A stretch of DNA of 64,000 nucleotides from Kribbella solani (GTDB taxonomy: Bacteria > Actinomycetota > Actinomycetes > Propionibacteriales > Kribbellaceae), in assembly GCF_014205295.1 (NCBI RefSeq), contig NZ_JACHNF010000001.1, positions 5,394,001 through 5,458,000 on the forward strand. The letters are read 5' to 3'. The notes below the pieces were generated by a model. The model saw only the letters and a list, made by a program, of their open reading frames with translations, was not told the origin of the DNA and did no database searches. Below are positions 16,865 to 24,203 of this stretch, piece after piece. The first letter of the stretch is position 1. Each line of letters begins with the position of its first letter. Position numbers and translations under genes: made by a program.

Positions 16865-16883
16865 CTTTCACAGCTTGTGAAAG
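16865..16883. promoter_or_regulatory. Palindromic operator CTTTCACA-GCT-TGTGAAAG
   Basis: A perfect 8-bp inverted repeat with a 3-bp spacer lying between the end of xre (16897) and the start of the minus-strand small-gene group (16770). It is AT-richer than its surroundings. The adjacent Xre-TPR protein is the obvious candidate to bind it. Confidence 0.6.
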
Positions 16884-16896
16884 CTTTGGCGGCTTG

Positions 16897-18093
16897 TCAG
16901 ATCCCGATCCATGCGGCGTACCGGGTAAGTAGCTCGGAGGGGTGGCGGGAAGTCTGGAGGAGGTCCAGGACGACGCCCCGGACTAGCGGGTGTCGGCGGG
17001 CTTGGCCGGGTGCAACATGGCGCGCCGCTTGGAGATGGCGAAGCGATTGCTCGGGCAGGTTCAGGCGTTGGTAGGCGCGGGCTAGGTCGAAATGGTGGTG
17101 ACCGATGCGGGTGGGCAGCCAGCCTTTGGGGAACTTGATGAACTCGCCTAGGTGGATCGCGTGGGAGTAGTCGCCAAGTTCGATCATGGTGATGACGCGG
17201 TGGACAGCGACGTTGGTGGGGCCGAAGCCGAACCAGAAGGTTTCGAGGTCTTCGCCGGTCAGTTCAGCGTAGTGCTCGGCCTCGTTGAGATAGTCGCGGA
17301 CCGAGGAGGCGTCGCCTGTCCGGGCCGAGATCACCGCTGCTCCGAGGTTCAGCTGCCCTGCGGCGATCAACGCTCCGGGCGTCTTGGGGTCGGTGCCTTC
17401 CAGGTGGGCGCGCCCGGCGTTGTTGAGGTGCCAACCGGTTTCGTAGTCGTGACGCCGCAGGTACGCCGTGATGCGCAGATACTCGCGGGCAGCTCTAAGG
17501 GCTGGCGCTCGGTCTCCTGCTTGCCGGGCCGCCCAGTCCATGCGGTTCAGAGCGATCAGCGACAGGTCCGGGTATCCGGCCGCGATGCCGACTGTGTGCG
17601 CACACCGATACGCCTCCGCCAACAATCCCCAGGCGTCCGCTCGGTCTGTGCCAGTCCAGGTGTGCGCCGCCACAAGCAACTCGGCGTACAGCCCTGGCAG
17701 GACAGACGTCATCGACTCATACCGGGCGGCCTGGCCAACTACGTTAGCGACCCGGACGGCTTCCCGTAGGACCGGCAGAGGGCGCTGTGTGATGGTTTCG
17801 TCTGGGTCCAGGTCGTACAGGTCGAGTTGGGTGCGGACGCGGCCGAGCAGCTTCCCTAGGCGCTGATCTTGAGTCGCTTCGGGGGCTGAATCGCCAAGCA
17901 GGACAGGGATTTCGACACCGATTGCCCGGGCACAGGCTGCGATGAAGGCTTCGGTTGCGGGTCGGCTGCCGCTCTCGACCTTGGTCAGCAGGCTGTAGGA
18001 GACGTTCGCGAGCGTGGCCAGACCGTGTTGGGTCAGGCCTCGGTGTTTGCGAAGCAGGGCGATTCTCGCGCCGGTCTCCGCTGTGTCCCCCAT
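16897..18093 (-). CDS. Xre-family HTH regulator with TPR domain
   Basis: A 398-residue protein. Residues about 5-65 are an Xre/HTH_3 domain (IALLRKHRGLTQHGLATLANVSYSLLTKVESG), and the remaining 330 form tetratricopeptide-like helices (e.g. AYQRLNLPEQSLRHLQAARH). This is the actinobacterial family that includes AICE and antibiotic-cluster regulators; TPRs probably sense a peptide or small ligand. It is 29 bp downstream of the GNAT gene, in the gntR-GNAT-xre group, and precedes the palindrome at 16865-16883. Confidence 0.88.
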   Translation of the reverse strand: MGDTAETGARIALLRKHRGLTQHGLATLANVSYSLLTKVESGSRPATEAFIAACARAIGVEIPVLLGDSAPEATQDQRLGKLLGRVRTQLDLYDLDPDETITQRPLPVLREAVRVANVVGQAARYESMTSVLPGLYAELLVAAHTWTGTDRADAWGLLAEAYRCAHTVGIAAGYPDLSLIALNRMDWAARQAGDRAPALRAAREYLRITAYLRRHDYETGWHLNNAGRAHLEGTDPKTPGALIAAGQLNLGAAVISARTGDASSVRDYLNEAEHYAELTGEDLETFWFGFGPTNVAVHRVITMIELGDYSHAIHLGEFIKFPKGWLPTRIGHHHFDLARAYQRLNLPEQSLRHLQAARHVAPGQARRHPLVRGVVLDLLQTSRHPSELLTRYAAWIGI

Positions 18094-18122
18094 AGCTCGA
18101 ATCTCCCCAGGTGATCCGCGGC

Positions 18123-18629
18123 TTAGTCGTCACATGGCCGCTGGAACAGCGCACCCGAGGGGTAGTCCGCGAGGTCGAGGGTGCGGACGTGCTTGAAGCC
18201 GTTGCGGAGGTGGTAGTTGTGCAGGCCGATGTTGTCGGTCCACACGTCGATGCGGAGCCAGTGGAGGCCGAGACGGTGGGCTCGGTGGCAGGCCCAGTCC
18301 ATGACTTCGGTGCCCAAGCCTGCGTGCTTTCGGCGGATGATCAGGCGGTGCATGTACATCGCCGGATCGGCCTGCTCTTCGGGAGTCCAGAGCTGCGGGT
18401 CCGAGAAGGTGTCGAGGGCGACAGTGCCCATGGTGGCTTCGTTCTCGTCGCGGATCATCCAGGTTTCGCCGGCCTCGATGCTAGTGAGGATGCGGCGGTT
18501 TTGCTCTTCGGGGTTGGGCCAGGCGACGGCCCATTGGTTGATGCCGCGTTGGGCTAGCCAGTCGCTGGCTTCGGTGCGGAGGGCGAGGATGACGCCCAGG
18601 TCGTCGGCATCGGCGCGTTCGATGATCAT
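18123..18629 (-). CDS. GNAT family N-acetyltransferase
   Basis: A 168-residue acetyl-CoA-dependent transferase. The acetyl-CoA loop motif is RLIIRRKHAGLGTEVMDWA (about residues 95-113), followed by LRIDVWTDNIGLHNYHLRNGF, the usual motif B. The acceptor is unknown. ATG at 18629 overlaps the gntR stop (ATGA), so the two are co-translated. GNATs of this type sit beside gntR in many AICEs. Confidence 0.85.
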   Translation of the reverse strand: MIIERADADDLGVILALRTEASDWLAQRGINQWAVAWPNPEEQNRRILTSIEAGETWMIRDENEATMGTVALDTFSDPQLWTPEEQADPAMYMHRLIIRRKHAGLGTEVMDWACHRAHRLGLHWLRIDVWTDNIGLHNYHLRNGFKHVRTLDLADYPSGALFQRPCDD

Positions 18630-19414
18630 CGGTCGGCGTCCTCTTGGGCGAGGTAGGCCGTCATGTCGCCGAGTTCGTAAATGATGCGGTTGCGGTCGCT
18701 GGCGAAGGTGGTCAGCGTGAGGCGGAGCGGGCGCTTGTCGCTGAACGTCGTACGGACGTAGACGATCGTCGGCGTGCCTGAGGCGAGCTGGAGTTTGCGG
18801 ACCTCGTCGGGGGTCGGCATCCGGGCCGTGATCTCGTCGCGGTACCCGATCTCCTCGTGTCCTACTGCGGCCATCGCGCGGATGGCACCGCCCGGTACGT
18901 CGTGGGGTACGACGAGTCCGGCCTGCTGGGCGATGTCCATCGGGTAGTAGCTGACCTGGAGGCTGAGCGGCTGGTTGTCGGCGTATCGGACGAAGCCGCG
19001 GGAGACGATCGCGTCGCCCTCGGGGACCTGGAGGCGCTTGGCGAAGTCAGGGCCGGCCACTTCCAGGCTCATCGCGAGATCGCGGTACTCAGCGTGGCGG
19101 CCTTGCTCGGCCATCTCGGACTGGAAGGCGTCGGCCTGGTCGCTGGCTCGGCGGTCGCGAGACTCGGCCCAGGTGGCGTGTTAGTCGGCCATGATCCGCT
19201 CGCGGACGATCGTGCCGCGTCCCGGGGTCGCAGTGACCATGCCCTCGTTCTGGAGCATCCCGAGGGCTAGCCGGACCGTGTTTCGGGAAACGTCGTGGAT
19301 CGACATGAGGTCTTGCTCGGTCGGCAGGCGGTCGCCGGCCTTGAGCTTGCCCGTGCGGATCTGGTCGCGCAGCTCGGCGGCAATGCGCTGGTACAGGGGT
19401 GCTGACTGTGCCAT
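18626..19414 (-). pseudogene. GntR-family (HutC/KorSA-like) repressor split by in-frame TAA
   Basis: From ATG 19414 (AGGAGG nine bases upstream) the frame encodes a GntR wHTH (YQRIAAELRDQIRTGKLKAGD ... DVSRNTVRLALGML) and then meets TAA at 19181-19183 right after RERIMAD. The same frame continues without a shift for 22 codons and then through a complete UTRA ligand domain (VEG-like start DFAKRLQVPEGD, end TAYLAQEDADR) to 18626. A single C-to-T change in a Gln codon would explain the stop. KorSA of pSAM2 belongs to this family and represses transfer genes. The first 77 residues could still be made as an HTH-only protein, and the second half could start at ATG 19114. Confidence 0.82.
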
Positions 19415-19428
19415 TCGAGGGAACCTCC

Positions 19429-19440
19429 TGGTTCGTACCA
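19429..19440. promoter_or_regulatory. Candidate GntR operator TGGTTCGTACCA
   Basis: A partial palindrome with TGGT/ACCA arms containing GT-N4-AC, the core shape of HutC-type GntR operators. It lies in the 30 bp between gntR (minus) and rep (plus) and overlaps the gntR ribosome binding site. Assignment is by position and core pattern. Confidence 0.4.
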
Positions 19441-19444
19441 ACAA

Positions 19445-20764
19445 ATGGTCTCATCTCCCTTGACTTCCCTGCCCAAGGTCGAGATGGACAAGCGCACGGT
19501 TGGCGCGACCTTCCCGGGCCTCAACGGCAAGACCTATCGGCCGTCCATGTTCATCACCCTCACCCTCGGCTCGTACGGCGCAACCCACCGACTCCCGCAC
19601 CGTGTCGCGGGCAAGAAGGACCTGGTTCCCTGCGACTGCGGCGTCATGCATGGCCAGAACTCACCGGTGCTCTCCACGCCGGTAGACCCCGACACTTACA
19701 ACTACCGGCGCGCTGCCCTCGATGCTCTGCACTTTCCCAAGCTGGTCGACCGGTTCATGCAGAACCTCCGTCGCTGTGCTGGCTACAAGGCGCAGTACTT
19801 CGCCGTGGTCGAGCCACAGAAACGTCTAGCACCACACCTGCACGCCGCTGTCCGGGGCGTCATTGCCCGGGAGACCGTCCGCGCGGTCGCCAAGGCGACT
19901 TACCACCAAGTCTGGTGGCCGAGCCATCACAAGCCCGTCTACGGCACCACCTCCAGCCCAGACCTACCCGTGTGGGACGAGATGGTCGGCTCTTTCGTGG
20001 ACCCGTCGACCGGCGCACTCCTCCCGACCTGGGATGACGCTCTGGACGACCTCGGCGCGGACCCGGCCGCACAGCCCGCGCACGTCGTGCGGCTTGGCTC
20101 CCAGATCGACTACCAAGGCATCATCGCCGACTCTGACGCCAAGGTCGGCAAGGCCGTCGGCTACCTGACCAAGTATCTCGGCAAGGCGATCGGTGAGACC
20201 TACGGCGACGACCGCGACGAGCTTCACCCAGCCCAGATCGCCCACATGAACCGGTTGCACGCTTACCTCCGGGTCCTGCCCTGCTCGCCCGACTGCGCCA
20301 ACTGGCTCCGGTACGGCGTGGCCCCGAAGAACTCGGACGGCAGCACCGTCCCTGGCGAATGTCCGTCCAAGGCTCACGACCGCGAACACCTCGGCCTCGG
20401 TGGTCGACGTGTCCTGGTCTCGCGCCAATGGACCGGTAAGACCCTGACCGAACACCGAACCGATAGGTCCGAAGTCGTCCGCCAAACCCTCGCCGCCGCC
20501 GGTGTCGACATGGATGACCAAAACGCCCTAGCCACCCACACCGACGACACCGAAGTGCCCCGCTTCATCTGGCAACCCATTCGTCCGGGAGAGGAACGCA
20601 GCCTGCGCTACATCCCAACGCACAAAGAGGTTCTGGCGGAAGCGATCACTACCCGCATCCGCTGGCGAACGCAGTACGAGCAAGCCAAGCAACGGGCCCG
20701 TCCACCCGATGAGCTTCCGGACGACATCAATTCGGCAACTGACACTGCCGCGTCTGCGGCCTGA
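19445..20764 (+). CDS. RepSA-like replication initiator, probably N-terminally truncated
   Basis: A 439-residue protein related to pSAM2-type rolling-circle initiators. Recognisable blocks: YRPSMFITLTLGSYG, YNYRRAALDALHFPKLVDRF, FAVVEPQKRLAPHLHAAVRG (the HxH metal-site region), TYHQVWWP, GYLTKYLGKAI, CSPDCANWLRYG and GRRVLVSRQWTGKTL. In relatives these are preceded by 100 or more residues with a Cys-rich zinc region; here the frame starts right at the linker, 30 bp from gntR, with no Shine-Dalgarno before ATG 19445. ATG 19484 is an alternative. It ends 15 bp before xis. Confidence 0.75.
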   Translation: MVSSPLTSLPKVEMDKRTVGATFPGLNGKTYRPSMFITLTLGSYGATHRLPHRVAGKKDLVPCDCGVMHGQNSPVLSTPVDPDTYNYRRAALDALHFPKLVDRFMQNLRRCAGYKAQYFAVVEPQKRLAPHLHAAVRGVIARETVRAVAKATYHQVWWPSHHKPVYGTTSSPDLPVWDEMVGSFVDPSTGALLPTWDDALDDLGADPAAQPAHVVRLGSQIDYQGIIADSDAKVGKAVGYLTKYLGKAIGETYGDDRDELHPAQIAHMNRLHAYLRVLPCSPDCANWLRYGVAPKNSDGSTVPGECPSKAHDREHLGLGGRRVLVSRQWTGKTLTEHRTDRSEVVRQTLAAAGVDMDDQNALATHTDDTEVPRFIWQPIRPGEERSLRYIPTHKEVLAEAITTRIRWRTQYEQAKQRARPPDELPDDINSATDTAASAA

Positions 20765-20779
20765 GCACTAGGGATCACA

Positions 20780-20962
20780 ATGCAAGACTTCAAACTCCTG
20801 TACCGCGTCCCTGAGGCGGCCGAAGCGCTCGGCGTCAGCAGGGCCAAGGTCTACCAACTCATTCAGGCCGGCACTCTCAAGTCGGTCAAGATCGACAGCT
20901 CACGTCTCATCCGTTCCGCCGACCTCATGGAGTTCGTGGCCGACCTGGACCGGGCCGCCTGA
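20780..20962 (+). CDS. xis: Excisionase (MerR-type HTH)
   Basis: A 60-residue DNA-binding protein (YRVPEAAEALGVSRAKVYQLIQAG, then KIDSSRLIRSADLMEFV), the standard recombination directionality factor of actinomycete integrative elements. It directs the integrase toward excision. Its stop overlaps the int start (TGATG), so the two are co-translated. Confidence 0.93.
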   Translation: MQDFKLLYRVPEAAEALGVSRAKVYQLIQAGTLKSVKIDSSRLIRSADLMEFVADLDRAA

Positions 20963-22188
20963 TGGGGAAGCTCAAGGACGGCGTGATGAAGCGCGGCAAG
21001 ACCTGGTCGTACGTCATCCGCGTCATTGACCCCGAAACGGGCGTCAGCAAGCCCAAGTGGGTTGGAGGCTTCGCCGAGGAGGACGACGCCAAGGAAGCCC
21101 GCGACGAGGCTAGACGTGCAGCTCGGCGGGGCGAGTACGTCGATCGAAACGCGATCACTGTCGCCGAGTTCCTGGGTGACTGGCTAGACGCCCACTCCCT
21201 GGAGGTGAAACCGCGAACCCTCGACGGGTACCGCTATCTCGTTCGGCAATACATCTCGCCCCGGATCGGGCACATGCGGCTGCAAGCTGTGCGACCTTCG
21301 ACACTCAGCGGCCTGTACAGAGAGCTTCTGGCGGGCGGCGGTCGTGGAGGTGCCGCGCTTTCGCGACGAACGGTCGATTTCGTACACGCGGTGTTGCGGA
21401 AAGCTTTCAACGACGCGGTCCGCTCTGACCAGCTGCTTGCCTCGAACCCCGCCGAACGGGCCAAACGTCCCCGTCGTGAGCAGCGTGGGCCTATCGAGGT
21501 GTGGACGGGGGAGGAGCTGCGGCGCTTCCTCGACGTGATGAGCGAGCATCGTCTATTCGCCTTCTATCGGCTGGCGGCGTACTCGGGTGCACGTCGTGGT
21601 GAGCTGCTGAATCTCCGGTGGCCCGACATCGATTGGAATGCGCCAGCAGTCCGGATCCGCGGCTCGGTTGGCATGGTCGCTGGGGAGAGGATCGAAGGTA
21701 CGACGAAGGGAGGTCGGGAGCGGGTGGTGAGCCTCGATGCTGGAACGGTAGAGGTGCTGCGGGCACATCGGCGTCAGCAGCTCGCCGATATCGACGTTGC
21801 GGGCGCAGCGTGGTTGGACAGCGGTCACGTGTTCACGAACGGGTTGGGTCGACCTATCTACCCCGACTCGGTCAGCCAGCTCATGGCGAAGTCGATCAAG
21901 GCGTACAACCAACCTGAGGACTCAGCCCTACGGCCTACGCATCCGTTGCCGCACGCCCGGTTGCACGACCTCCGGCACGTTCACGCGACCATGCTTCTCG
22001 TGGCCGGCGTACCGGTGCACGTGGTGGCTGACCGGCTCGGCCACGCCGACCCGGCCGTGACTCTCCGGGTCTACGCCCACGTCATCCGCCAGCATGCCGC
22101 CGGGATCGCTGACGTGTTCGCCGCTGCGGTCGACGAGAGCAACGATGAGCCGGACGAGGGACCGGCCGCCGCGCTGGTGCCCAGTTAG
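20962..22188 (+). CDS. int: Tyrosine site-specific integrase
   Basis: A 408-residue phage-type integrase. After an N-terminal arm-binding region (residues about 1-60) and a SAM-like core-binding domain, the catalytic domain holds YSGARRGELLNLRW (first Arg near residue 206), HDLRHVHATMLL (His and Arg near 334), LGHADPAVTLRVYAHV with the nucleophile Tyr near 369. All active-site residues are present, so it should be functional. It ends inside the right arm-type repeat and about 75 bp from the core att site. Confidence 0.96.
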   Translation: MGKLKDGVMKRGKTWSYVIRVIDPETGVSKPKWVGGFAEEDDAKEARDEARRAARRGEYVDRNAITVAEFLGDWLDAHSLEVKPRTLDGYRYLVRQYISPRIGHMRLQAVRPSTLSGLYRELLAGGGRGGAALSRRTVDFVHAVLRKAFNDAVRSDQLLASNPAERAKRPRREQRGPIEVWTGEELRRFLDVMSEHRLFAFYRLAAYSGARRGELLNLRWPDIDWNAPAVRIRGSVGMVAGERIEGTTKGGRERVVSLDAGTVEVLRAHRRQQLADIDVAGAAWLDSGHVFTNGLGRPIYPDSVSQLMAKSIKAYNQPEDSALRPTHPLPHARLHDLRHVHATMLLVAGVPVHVVADRLGHADPAVTLRVYAHVIRQHAAGIADVFAAAVDESNDEPDEGPAAALVPS

Positions 22189-22203
22189 CAAGAGCGTTAG
22201 CAA
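22184..22203. repeat. Right candidate integrase arm-type sites
   Basis: GTTAGCAAGAGCGTTAGCAA overlaps the int stop codon and matches 13277-13296 in sequence, orientation and 12-bp spacing. In the excised circle the two doublets would flank the core of attP. Confidence 0.6.
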
Positions 22204-22223
22204 AGTCCGGCTCCGGAGATGCA

Positions 22224-22263
22224 AAACCCCAGGTCATCTAGCTTGTGACCTGGGGTTTCTTTT
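22224..22263. terminator. Element-borne bidirectional terminator beside tRNA-Arg
   Basis: AAACCCCAGGTCA and its complement flank a short loop, followed by CTTTTG on the plus strand and a GTTTTGC tract on the minus strand. It ends int transcription and also gives the tRNA a new 3' terminator in place of the one displaced to 13099-13130. Confidence 0.75.
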
Positions 22264-22308
22264 GCGCGCTCGGAGGGATTCGAACCCCCAACCTTCTGAT
22301 CCGTAGTC
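22264..22308. repeat. attR: 45-bp core within intact tRNA-Arg
   Basis: Identical to 13137-13181. The element end supplies the 3' half of the tRNA, so the gene stays functional after integration. Confidence 0.93.
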
Positions 22309-22337
22309 AGATGCTCTATCCGTTGAGCTACGAGCGC
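22265..22337 (-). tRNA. tRNA-Arg (anticodon ACG)
   Basis: 73 nt on the minus strand. Acceptor stem GCGCTCG/CGAGCGC; D-arm TAGCTCAACGGATAGAGC; anticodon stem TCTGA/TCAGA around loop CTACGGA (anticodon ACG, read as ICG); T-arm GGGGGTTCGAATCCCTC. CCA is not encoded. It serves as integration site for the element on its 3' side. Confidence 0.96.
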
Positions 22338-22486
22338 TGGACAACGTCGAGTAACGATACATGGCGGGGGTGGGTGTAGGCCAATCGGCTCGGGGGTGGG
22401 GGTTCGGCGGGGTGGTTCGGCGCGGTGGGGGTGGTGGTGGCGCGCGCCTTGGTGAGGTTGGTGGGTGGGGGTTTTACGATCCGCGG

Positions 22487-23041
22487 ATGGGAATCGAGGA
22501 GTTGTTCGGTGGGCGGGATCTGGGGGATGTGAAGAAGGTTGTCGGGTTCGTGATGGAGAACTCGGATGACTTTCAGAAGGTGCTGAACCTGGTGAAGGGG
22601 TTGCCGGATGATGCGCTGGCGGTGATCGGGAAACTGCCGGAGTTGCTGAAGGCGATCGGGAGTGGGTTGGCCGAGGCCGGTGAGCAGGCGGGGAAGGCGG
22701 CCGGGGCGTTGGTGGGGGACGACGGTGAGGGCGGGGCGCGGAAGGCGCTGGCCGGGAGCGCGGGGACGATGAACGCGGCGAAGGATCGGTTGCATGATGC
22801 GGCTGGGTTGCTGGCGGGGTTGGCGGGGGAGCTGGACAAGATTCCGGGGATCGGGGATGCGGCGGCGAAGAAGCTGAACGACGGGAGTGGGCAGATCGGT
22901 GGGGTGGCGACCGAGATCGAGAGTCTGGCGGGGAATCTGCAGGACCTGTCCGGGATCTTGGCGACGGTCGGGGATGCGTTGAAGGGACTGGGCAACAAGC
23001 TGACCGAATCGGGAGGGTCAGTGCAGACGCTGCTCGGCTGA
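22487..23041 (+). CDS. Hypothetical helical protein (184 aa)
   Basis: A 184-residue protein, almost wholly alpha-helical and rich in Ala, Gly and Leu (KKVVGFVMENSDDF, LAGLAGELDKIPGIGDAAAKKL). The repeated hydrophobic-helix pattern resembles amphipathic helical bundles or coiled coils; there is no membrane helix. ATG at 22487 (MGIEELFGG) is chosen since the upstream 42 codons are Gly-rich low complexity. No family is recognised and the next gene is over 1 kb away. Confidence 0.65.
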   Translation: MGIEELFGGRDLGDVKKVVGFVMENSDDFQKVLNLVKGLPDDALAVIGKLPELLKAIGSGLAEAGEQAGKAAGALVGDDGEGGARKALAGSAGTMNAAKDRLHDAAGLLAGLAGELDKIPGIGDAAAKKLNDGSGQIGGVATEIESLAGNLQDLSGILATVGDALKGLGNKLTESGGSVQTLLG

Positions 23042-23502
23042 GGCAGTCGAGCAGCAGCCCCGCCAGAGCACCCGCTGCTTAGGCGGGGCGACCTGGCCGA
23101 TCGGCTCAGGCGACCTGGTCGTGCGGCTCGGGCGGTCTGGTCTGGCGGTCTGGTCTGGCGGTCTGGTCGGGCGGTCTGGTCGGGCGGCTCAGGTGGGCGG
23201 TCTTTCTGGCGGTCTGGTCAGGCTGCTCAAGTCGGCAGCTCGGTCGGGCGGCTCGGGCGAGCGGTCTGGTCGGTGGTCGGTGTGGTGGGACGTGTGGTCG
23301 GGGAGGTTTACGTCTGACTCGGCTCAGGGGTGGGCGGTGGTGGGCGTGGGCGATCGGTGGGCGGGGTGGGGCGGCGGCACGGTGCGGCGGGAGTGCGGTT
23401 GGGGGCGTCGGCACGGTGAGGCTTGGCGTTTGCGGCGGGTGGTTCGGCGTGGAGGTGCGGTGCTGCGGGGTGGGCGTCGGCACGGGGGTGCAGGTCGCGG
23501 GG

Positions 23503-23530
23503 GCAGTTGAGGGGTTCACCTCTCAACTGC
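23503..23530. repeat. Hairpin copy A in the repeat array
   Basis: GCAGTTGAGGGG-TTCA-CCTCTCAACTGC: a 12-bp stem (one G-T) with a TTCA loop, followed by ACTGTTCGTGCTTGGCATGC and a further 50 conserved bases. Compared with copy B the third pair changes A-T to G-C on both sides. Confidence 0.7.
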
Positions 23531-23863
23531 ACTGTTCGTGCTTGGCATGCGGAGGGGGAACGGGCGATCAGGGAGGTTCACGTCTGAAATGGCGCAGGGC
23601 GGGGCGTTGGTGGGGCGGGCCGTTGGTGGGGCGGTTGGTGGGGCGTGGTTGGTACTGGAGGGTGGGGCGGTTGGTGGGGCGTGGTTGGTACTGGAGGGTG
23701 GGGCGGCACGGCGCGGCCGGAGTGCGGTTGGGGGCGGGCGCACGGTGGGGGTGGGAGTGGAGTTGGGGGCGGCGGCGCGGTGGGGGCGCGTGGCGGGGTG
23801 GTTCGGTGTGGAGGTGGTGTGCTGCGGGGTGGGGCGTTGGTACGGGCGGGTGCGGGTCGCGGG

Positions 23864-23891
23864 GCGGTTGAGGGGTTCACCTCTTAACCGC
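23864..23891. repeat. Hairpin copy B in the repeat array
   Basis: GCGGTTGAGGGG-TTCA-CCTCTTAACCGC. Differences from copy A keep all 12 pairs (one compensatory A-T to G-C exchange, one G-C to G-T wobble), which suggests selection on the structure. The 70 bases that follow are about 90% identical to those after copy A. Confidence 0.7.
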
Positions 23892-24042
23892 ACTGTTTGT
23901 GCTTGGCATGCGGAGGGGGAACGGGTGATTGGGGAGGTTCACGTCTGAAGTGGCTCAGGGGCGGGCGGGGCCGTGGGTGGGCGGGGGGTGGTTGGGGTGG
24001 TGGGACTGCGGTGGTGGTGTGGGGTGGTTGGTGGGACTGCGG

Positions 24043-24160
24043 TGGGGTTGGTTGGGGTGGGGGTTGGTTGGGGTGGGGGTTGGTTGGGGTGGGGGTTGGT
24101 TGGGGTGGGGGTTGGTTGGGGTGGGGGTTGGTTGGGGTGGGGAGGGTTGGTTGGGGTGGT
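24043..24160. repeat. 16-bp G-rich tandem repeat
   Basis: About six exact copies and one variant of GGTTGGTTGGGGTGGG, ending 44 bp before the next gene's ATG. Runs of three to five G at short spacing could form G-quadruplexes on the plus strand. Confidence 0.85.
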
Positions 24161-24203
24161 GGGAGTGGGGTGGGGCGCACCTTTGGGTGGTTAGGGTCGG
24201 GGT

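Larger units (their letters stand above)
13137..22308. mobile_element. AICE-type (pSAM2-like) integrated element in tRNA-Arg
   Basis: A 9.2-kb element bounded by 45-bp att repeats. Gene order from the right: int, xis, rep (plus strand), then gntR, GNAT, xre-TPR and small genes (minus strand), then two cargo genes (plus strand). This is the core of actinomycete integrative and conjugative elements of the pSAM2 class. No FtsK/SpoIIIE-like Tra, Spd or other transfer gene is present, rep looks N-terminally short and gntR has a nonsense codon, so the element is probably no longer self-transmissible. Excision may still be possible since int, xis and att sites look intact. Confidence 0.88.
23042..24203. 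repeat. G-rich 1.1-kb imperfect repeat array
   Basis: No gene is supported here. After a stretch of GGTCTGGTCGGGCG-type repeats (23100-23280) come imperfect tandem units of roughly 270-360 bp. Each has GGGAGGTTYACGTCTGA (at about 23300, 23571 and 23933), a GGAGTGCGGTTGGGGGCG block, a GGTGGTTCGG-TGTGGAGGTG block and the hairpin described separately. Within unit two is a 36-bp tandem duplication (23632-23703). The plus strand is strongly G-biased. The long frames that cross the array are Gly- or Pro-rich and carry no start signals. Confidence 0.75.

Noticed and set aside
23042..24203. CRISPR array
   Set aside because: Repeats vary in length and sequence and have no uniform spacers; no cas gene is present.
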